Below, piece by piece: positions 1-4,674 of a stretch of 6,445 nt of DNA. Source of the DNA: Planctomycetaceae bacterium (GTDB lineage Bacteria; Planctomycetota; Planctomycetia; Planctomycetales; Planctomycetaceae); NCBI GenBank assembly GCA_020426085.1, contig JAGQQP010000246.1, positions 1 to 6,445 of the forward strand, given 5' to 3'. Every line of letters starts with the position of its first letter. Within the stretch, counting starts at the first letter, position 1. A program made the translations under genes and the position numbers. Below the pieces are notes generated by a model. The model saw nothing but the letters and a program-made list of their open reading frames with translations. It was not told the DNA's origin and did not search any database.

Positions 1-2463
1 CCAGGCATAAGAATAAGTTTGCCACTCATCCTCTTTCTCTCCTTCGCCTCCCGGAGGAATCGCGCGAGGTGGATTGCGTCGGTCCAACATTCCATGGCGT
101 CGGATCGCTTCAATCAGGTCATCGCGGGCGGACTCAGCGCGGATTTCCGGTGGTTTGAATGATTGAATCAGCAGGTCAACGACCCCGATTTTCTTTTCCA
201 GATCCAGAACGCGCGACTGATACAGGGTCGCTTTCCCTTTGCCCGCCTGTCGTGCCAGATCAGACTGCTTCATGAGTTCAGGCATTTTTTCAATGAAATC
301 ATCAAACGAATAACGGAAGCCGGGGCGTTTGGTCAGTTCCAGAGTATCTAATAACTCGGGATTCTCGATCCGAATCACATCATATTCAAAGGCATCACTT
401 GGCTTGGCAATCGTATCAAGGAACCATTTGATCGCGGGTTGTTTATCGCCGTTCTGATCTGTGAATTCCTGTTTGCCTGAGATGATCCGCAGACTGTTGC
501 GGGCCAGGGTATCCACCGGTTTGGTGCGACCTTCATACAGAATCGGCAGTTGTCCGAATTCGTAGAGGTTCATCTCATTGGATTCCGGTTTTGGTACACG
601 GGCTTTGCTCATGAGGTAACCGCCAAAGATCACGACAATCAGAATCGGGACCAGGTAATCCGTGATTTTGGCCTGCACGCGTGCCCGGTTCTGCCAGGCG
701 AGATCGTTTTCTTTACCGGGGGGCAGAAACTCATTGACGGCGGATGGTTCGTTTCGTTGTTTTTCGCGGCGGTTCAAGTATCGCATGAGAGTGATCATGA
801 AATGATACAGCATGCCGACCACCACGATCATGCAGGAAACGTAAGGAATCATCCAGCCGACGTTAGTGACGACGGACAGAGTAGTCATTTCTTTCCCGGT
901 CGTCGGGTCCGCGTGATAGCCGCTCTGGTAAAAGGTTTCGCCACTGTATCGCAGCGGGTTGTTCATCCAGACTTTGATATCCCGGTCAACCTTATTTTCC
1001 GGGTCAACCAGTTTGATGTCGGAAGAATAACTCATCACTGTATTAGTACCTGCGTAATCATCCTTGCGGACATCATTGAGTGTGACGGAATACGGTTTGT
1101 AATATCGTTTGAATCGCAGATAGAGCTGATAGGGTGTGCCATCTACAACTACCGGCTGTCCGATTTCCTGCAAGGCCATTTCCAGGTCGAGCAGATAGAC
1201 GCCGAGCGATTCAGACGTTTTTTTGTCGATCACTTTGATATAGGCAGCCGGTGTATCGACCCCACCTCCCATGTCGGTACCGGTGGCACTGCGCATTGGT
1301 AACGCGATCCAGTCCATGCCAATTCCGGCTGTCGCGGGATTTTCATTCTCTTTTTTCTCTTCCGGCGTCAGTGAACTTACTTTGCGCAGGGAAGCGTTCG
1401 GATAATATTTAACCAGTTCATAGTCGAAAGGGAGTTTCGGGTCAGAGACAACTCCTTCTTTTCTGGCCAGTAGAATCGACTTGGGGATAATGGTGACTTT
1501 ATCTTCTTTCGGGTCGGTTTCATCGATGATCGCGAGTTCGATCTCGCGGATATCATGTGCGAAATTAGTCGTCTCTCCTTCGGAAATCGTCATCTGGGTT
1601 TCGACGGCCATGGTGCCGACGATCAGTTCACTGAGCATCATCAGGCCGACACCAGCATGCAGTAATACGATTCCCGCCCGTTTCTTGAACAGAAAAATAC
1701 AACCAGACAAGAGCACACAGCCGGCAAAAGTGGCTTTGATCAACTGCCAGAGAATCCGCATGGAAGAATCACTGAACCGCGCCGCCTGTCCTTGAGAAAT
1801 AAACCAGCCCAGCAGACATCCCAGCAGGATCGTGAATCCCAGGATCAACCCGCGTTCTGCTTTCCGCTGTTTATCCATGTAAAAGAACAGGACACAGCCT
1901 GCGAAAGTTGCCAGCCCGACTCCCGCTTCCAGCAGCCACCATAGTGCCTGCCAGCTCAGTAAGGAATATCCCTGGAACCCATCTTTGTTGGCTCCGCTCA
2001 CAATGACCAGCCACGTGATCAGGGATCCCACGGCGATAATGGTCCAGCCGATGGTTCGCTGGCTTCCTTTTGCCTGAACTTTAAAACGAATCAGGTGGGC
2101 AGCGAACAGGTTGATGCCCATCAGGAAGCCGATTAACCAGCCGCCAGGGAAAAGGAAAAACCCGGGAATGTTCTGCTGGTCGAGGTTCGGAAAGAAGGAA
2201 GGGGGGAAGAAGATTTTGAATTCAATTTTGGCAATGCCGGTGCGGAAGTATTCGTCGATCACAACCCAGATATCTTTATTCACCTGGGCCAGGGTGCCTG
2301 CCAGGATAATAAAGATGGCCATCGCGAACAGCACCACTGTCAGTCGCAGTGAAGCCAGAGGTGTCAGAAACTTCAGAAACGTTTCATTGAAGTTGGCTCC
2401 CCCGGAATCGGATCCGAGTGTCGCTGTTTCGTCTGTCTGATCGGAAAGGGTATTGGTCGCCAT
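1..2463 (-). CDS. resB: ResB/CcsB-type cytochrome c biogenesis protein, probably a CcsBA fusion (C-terminal part beyond window)
   Basis: System II cytochrome c maturation: ResB (CcsB) and CcsA together carry haem across the cytoplasmic membrane and ligate it to apocytochrome c. The frame is open from ATG 2463 to base 1, giving 821 residues with no stop, so the gene is partial. Residues 36-60 (SLRLTVVLFAMAIFIILAGT) are a typical ResB first helix. Further hydrophobic segments lie near 104-126, 137-157, 172-196, 205-224, 237-258 and 263-285, the last with His269 in LLHAGVGLMMLSEL. A large extracytoplasmic domain (about 286-536) ends in the ResB signature MNNPLRYSGETFYQSGY (500-516), followed by helix 537-560 with His554. 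Another helix (603-619) precedes LYEGRTKPVDTLARNSLRII (642-661), a boundary sequence I associate with fused CcsBA proteins. The CcsA WWD haem-binding part would be off-window. AGGA at 2471-2474 lies 7 nt before the ATG. It follows the lipoprotein gene by 61 bp. ResB identity is strong; the fusion is inferred. Confidence 0.9.
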   Translation of the reverse strand, partial: MATNTLSDQTDETATLGSDSGGANFNETFLKFLTPLASLRLTVVLFAMAIFIILAGTLAQVNKDIWVVIDEYFRTGIAKIEFKIFFPPSFFPNLDQQNIPGFFLFPGGWLIGFLMGINLFAAHLIRFKVQAKGSQRTIGWTIIAVGSLITWLVIVSGANKDGFQGYSLLSWQALWWLLEAGVGLATFAGCVLFFYMDKQRKAERGLILGFTILLGCLLGWFISQGQAARFSDSSMRILWQLIKATFAGCVLLSGCIFLFKKRAGIVLLHAGVGLMMLSELIVGTMAVETQMTISEGETTNFAHDIREIELAIIDETDPKEDKVTIIPKSILLARKEGVVSDPKLPFDYELVKYYPNASLRKVSSLTPEEKKENENPATAGIGMDWIALPMRSATGTDMGGGVDTPAAYIKVIDKKTSESLGVYLLDLEMALQEIGQPVVVDGTPYQLYLRFKRYYKPYSVTLNDVRKDDYAGTNTVMSYSSDIKLVDPENKVDRDIKVWMNNPLRYSGETFYQSGYHADPTTGKEMTTLSVVTNVGWMIPYVSCMIVVVGMLYHFMITLMRYLNRREKQRNEPSAVNEFLPPGKENDLAWQNRARVQAKITDYLVPILIVVIFGGYLMSKARVPKPESNEMNLYEFGQLPILYEGRTKPVDTLARNSLRIISGKQEFTDQNGDKQPAIKWFLDTIAKPSDAFEYDVIRIENPELLDTLELTKRPGFRYSFDDFIEKMPELMKQSDLARQAGKGKATLYQSRVLDLEKKIGVVDLLIQSFKPPEIRAESARDDLIEAIRRHGMLDRRNPPRAIPPGGEGEKEDEWQTYSYAW

Positions 2464-2524
2464 GGTTTTATCCTGAATTGAAAACTCAAGTAAAAAATTT
2501 CGTTGAGTAGAGTCTCGTCAGCTG
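2464..2524 (-). other. Short spacer between lipoprotein gene and ccsBA-type gene, with ccsBA ribosome binding site
   Basis: This 61-bp gap separates two genes read in the same direction. It carries a good Shine-Dalgarno match for the downstream gene (AGGA on the minus strand, 2474-2471, 7 nt before ATG). It also has a 6-bp inverted repeat, ACTCAA (2484-2489) with TTGAGT (2503-2508). The T-run of the minus strand sits in the 13-nt loop rather than after the stem, so this is not a normal intrinsic terminator. Cotranscription is therefore likely but not shown. Confidence 0.5.
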
Positions 2525-3637
2525 TTATTCAAACCGAATCGATTGTACGAACTGTTTGAAGCGGTCCTGTTCCTGTTCGGCCAGTTTGACCGGGCCTGTG
2601 AATTTCACAAACCAGGCCAGGTTATCCCGGTAGAAGATGGTGCCTAAAATGGCGAGACGAGGTTTCGCATCTTCCGGGCCGATGAGTTTGACATATGTGG
2701 CTTCAAGATCGCCGACCTTGAGCTGTTCTGACTGTTGGGGAAGTTCGGCTTCAGTGATGTCTTTCAAACCGACCTGATCCCGCCAGCGATTAATATTCAA
2801 CAGTAACGGATTGCTCTCTCCGTTCAGGTCGATTACGGTGACTTCACCGGTTTCGTCGCCACTGGTGATGTTGAACGCGGCTTTCCGCATTCCGCCACTC
2901 CGACCCGGTTGCCAGCCTGCGGGGGTTTCATATTTGATTGATGCAGCAGCAGCGGGAGGATTCGCCGGACCCGCTGCAGGACCTCCCGGTCCCCCCATCA
3001 TGCCCGAGGCAAACGGGGCGCGGCTCATCGGGTTGCCAGCCATCATTCCGTTCAGACTGACGACGGAAATCGTCTCATCCCCTGACTTGAGCGTGAACAG
3101 CTCGGTGTCGAGTGCCGGCGATTTGTCGGCAGCCGCCTTGATGTCCTCTGCAGAAATGGAATCCAGACCCACCTGTTCGCGCCAGCGATTGATATTAGAG
3201 AGTAAGTCTGCTGTCAGATCACCGCCCGCAGGCAGGGGAATCACGGACAACTCAACAGCAGGATCTGTCTCTTTGACTTTAAGCGTCGCAAATCGCATGG
3301 AACTGCCTGGTTCCTGAGTCCAGTTTTCGGGCAGCTTCCACTCCGGCTTGTCATTCTTGATGGTGACCGACTTCATAAACTGAATGAAGGTATCAAATTC
3401 CGCTTTGACCTGATCCGGCTCTCCGGTCATTTTGAAAAACCAGTTCTGTGGACTGCCGGGCACGATGGCTGCCAGCATTCGCGTTGGTTTTGCGGGAGCA
3501 GCCGTCATATCGGGCAGAGCAGAATGCTGAGAAGCGGATCCCTTGGGAACCGTGTAGGAACTGATTTCATCCTGCTTGCGGCAGCCTGCTGACAGGGAGA
3601 GAAACGCGATCAGGGTTACGAGGCATATCTGTTTCAT
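2525..3637 (-). CDS. Lipoprotein of unknown function with duplicated modules
   Basis: Function not recognised. The protein starts with a lipoprotein signal peptide, MKQICLVTLIAFLSLSAGC, with lipobox LSAGC and Cys19 as the likely lipidated residue, so it should be anchored on the outer face of a membrane. Two modules occur twice. Module A has WFFKMTG (66-72) plus FIQFMKSV (84-91), and again WFVKFTG (342-348) plus FKQFVQSI (360-367). Module B has INRWREQVGL (149-158), and again INRWRDQVGL (282-291), each preceded by a Pro-x-x-Trp segment (103-106 and 239-242). The order is A-B-linker-B'-A'. The linker (about 198-233) is rich in Gly, Ala, Met and Pro and is probably disordered. I chose ATG 3637 because the signal peptide begins there; a TTG at 3646 would add three residues (LRH, read as MRH). 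The Shine-Dalgarno match is weak (GAGA, only 3 nt before the ATG). The stop is TAA. It is the upstream gene of a likely pair with the ccsBA-type gene, suggesting an envelope role, perhaps linked to respiration; that is inference. Confidence 0.85.
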   Translation of the reverse strand: MKQICLVTLIAFLSLSAGCRKQDEISSYTVPKGSASQHSALPDMTAAPAKPTRMLAAIVPGSPQNWFFKMTGEPDQVKAEFDTFIQFMKSVTIKNDKPEWKLPENWTQEPGSSMRFATLKVKETDPAVELSVIPLPAGGDLTADLLSNINRWREQVGLDSISAEDIKAAADKSPALDTELFTLKSGDETISVVSLNGMMAGNPMSRAPFASGMMGGPGGPAAGPANPPAAAASIKYETPAGWQPGRSGGMRKAAFNITSGDETGEVTVIDLNGESNPLLLNINRWRDQVGLKDITEAELPQQSEQLKVGDLEATYVKLIGPEDAKPRLAILGTIFYRDNLAWFVKFTGPVKLAEQEQDRFKQFVQSIRFE

Positions 3638-3913
3638 GTGTCTCAATCGAATGGATGGTTTTTATCTGTGGTTTATTCAGGAGCGGCTGAACCGGAAATC
3701 GATTACTCAGCCGGGAATCAATTCAGCAAAGCCTGACTTTGGGTATTACGGATACTAATAGAGTCACAGAAAGAGATTCTGTAAAAATGTTCAAGGTGGG
3801 TGGATTTAGAAAGAAGGTCTTTCTGCAGGGGTTAAGTCGTTTAACAGTTGTGGCTTAAGGTTCGTGAAACCCGCCTGTTTTGAATCTCATGTATCAGGGA
3901 CGGGTAACTACTC

Positions 3914-3919
3914 TATTAT
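3914..3919 (-). promoter_or_regulatory. Possible -10 element for the lipoprotein/ccsBA unit
   Basis: The minus strand reads a perfect TATAAT here, inside a small inverted repeat AACTA/TAGTT (3906-3910 and 3919-3923). No good -35 hexamer lies at 16-18 bp. It would give an untranslated leader of roughly 270 nt before ATG 3637. A lone hexamer match in A/T-rich DNA is weak evidence. Confidence 0.2.
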
Positions 3920-4100
3920 AGTTGTCCTGGAACAGAAAAGTACACAACCAGTTCTGACTCACTCCTGAAAACGTCTGTATTCGCTCGCATCCAGCAACAC
4001 AATCGGTCGGTAGAAAGGGCCTCGAAAAAAACGCGAAAATTCCGGTAAATATTACAATGCCTTGCAAAAAAGGCACAAAAAAGTTTTCTCTGAGAGCCAA

Positions 4101-4134
4101 TTGTAAAAGCTTCCAGAGAAAATTCTATTTACAA
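4101..4134. repeat. 7-bp inverted repeat TTGTAAA/TTTACAA
   Basis: TTGTAAA (4101-4107) and TTTACAA (4128-4134) are perfect inverted copies 20 nt apart, in the A/T-rich part of the divergent intergenic region. On the plus strand TTGTAA followed 17 nt later by TCTATT could pass for a weak promoter. It may be an operator or a chance match. Confidence 0.35.
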
Positions 4135-4164
4135 GGATTTCTCTTTAATGTATTTACGCATTCC

Positions 4165-4179
4165 CGCGAATTTTTCGCG
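4165..4179. repeat. 6-bp inverted repeat CGCGAA/TTCGCG
   Basis: CGCGAA (4165-4170) and TTCGCG (4174-4179) are separated by TTT and set in otherwise A/T-rich sequence. The two G+C-rich dyad arms resemble an operator more than a terminator, because no T-run follows on either strand. A second dyad, CTGGT/ACCAG, follows at 4195-4206. Confidence 0.35.
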
Positions 4180-4342
4180 AAATAATTTAACTTTCTGGTA
4201 CACCAGATGCGTGAACTATTAACTGACCCGTCATAAATGGGACTCTGCTCCCGTTTCTAATTGATACAAGTACACAGGTACGGAACCGACAATTCAAGTG
4301 ATTCAGAGCAGTTGGTCAGGAAGACCGGGCTCGATTCCCCAT

Positions 4343-4358
4343 TAAACGACTAAACGAC
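4343..4358 (+). repeat. Perfect tandem repeat of TAAACGAC
   Basis: Two identical 8-base units, TAAACGAC at 4343-4350 and 4351-4358, stand head to tail about 310 nt upstream of the thioredoxin-protease start. They are followed within 10 nt by an inverted repeat. Direct 8-mers suit a regulator that binds side by side, but no regulator is known here. Confidence 0.5.
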
Positions 4359-4366
4359 CCAGACAG

Positions 4367-4381
4367 CCAGCAGTCTGCTGG
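4367..4381 (+). repeat. Hairpin CCAGCA-GTC-TGCTGG
   Basis: CCAGCA (4367-4372) and TGCTGG (4376-4381) can form a 6-bp stem with a 3-nt loop, extendable by one G-T and one A-T pair. TTAAAA follows, not a T-run, so this is not a good terminator. It could be an RNA element in the leader of the downstream gene, or a DNA operator. Confidence 0.4.
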
Positions 4382-4646
4382 TTAAAACCGTTAGGCATGG
4401 AAGCCGCATCGTGAAGCTATTTTCACAGACATCGCCTGTTGATACCTTCAATCAGGCTGTGATTATTCAAACTGTCGAATCTCTTCAGATTTCAAGAGGG
4501 TTCCCGCAGTTTTCCGCTCACTCTGCTTCTCTGCTGTCGGCGACCATTCCGGTTGCCTGCTCTCAGCCTTTATCACACTCTGATACCTGGCGTGAGCAAA
4601 GAGAGAATACCCCTTTATCTGAATTTAAAACGCCCTGCGCGTTGAA

Positions 4647-4674
4647 ACCAACCTTTTTGAGGAGTTGGTAGATG
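4647..4674 (+). promoter_or_regulatory. Ribosome binding site in a potential hairpin
   Basis: GAGGAG (4659-4664) is a strong Shine-Dalgarno match 7 nt before ATG 4672 and fixes that start. ACCAAC (4647-4652) and GTTGGT (4664-4669) can pair perfectly, placing most of the Shine-Dalgarno in an 11-nt loop and its last G in the stem. The same CCAAC could instead pair in part with GTTG at 4641-4644, so two exclusive folds are possible. The ribosome binding site is clear; a regulatory role for the fold is speculation. Confidence 0.6.

Larger units (their letters stand above)
3638..4671. other. Divergent intergenic region of about 1 kb
   Basis: This stretch lies between the start codons of two divergent genes and must hold promoters for both. 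No convincing gene is seen in it. Roughly 4020-4200 is A/T-rich. Short inverted repeats occur at 4058-4075, 4101-4134, 4165-4179, 4195-4206 and 4367-4381, and a perfect tandem 8-mer at 4343-4358. A GTG-started open frame of 86 codons (4411-4671) runs in the same frame as the downstream gene and stops with TAG directly before its ATG. It has no recognisable domain, and I treat it as unproven. No tRNA, known riboswitch or terminator was recognised. Confidence 0.6.

Noticed and set aside
550..1302. Long plus-strand open frame (250 codons) and other plus-strand frames at 163-351, 1481-1795 and 2111-2440
   Set aside because: All lie antisense to the ccsBA-type gene, whose protein has clear ResB signatures. 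The antisense translations show no domain and no credible ribosome binding site.
2811..3317. Plus-strand open frame of 168 codons
   Set aside because: It is antisense to the lipoprotein gene; its Gly/Ala/Pro-rich composition mirrors the linker of the real protein.
3894..4100. Minus-strand open frame of 68 codons with a hydrophobic start
   Set aside because: It needs a TTG start, has no Shine-Dalgarno match, and its hydrophobic residues come mainly from T-runs of A/T-rich intergenic DNA.
4165..4190. CGCGAA/TTCGCG hairpin as an intrinsic terminator
   Set aside because: No T-run follows on either strand, and it lies between divergent genes where no terminator is expected.
3938..4276. Direct repeat AAGTACACA at 3938-3946 and 4268-4276
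   Set aside because: Nine bases repeated at about 330 bp in non-coding DNA is compatible with chance, and nothing else marks the copies.
4306..4341. tRNA-like pieces: a D-arm-like AGTTGGTCAGGAAG and a T-arm-like CTCGATTCCCC
   Set aside because: The pieces are nearly adjacent, with no room for an anticodon arm, and no acceptor stem is found.
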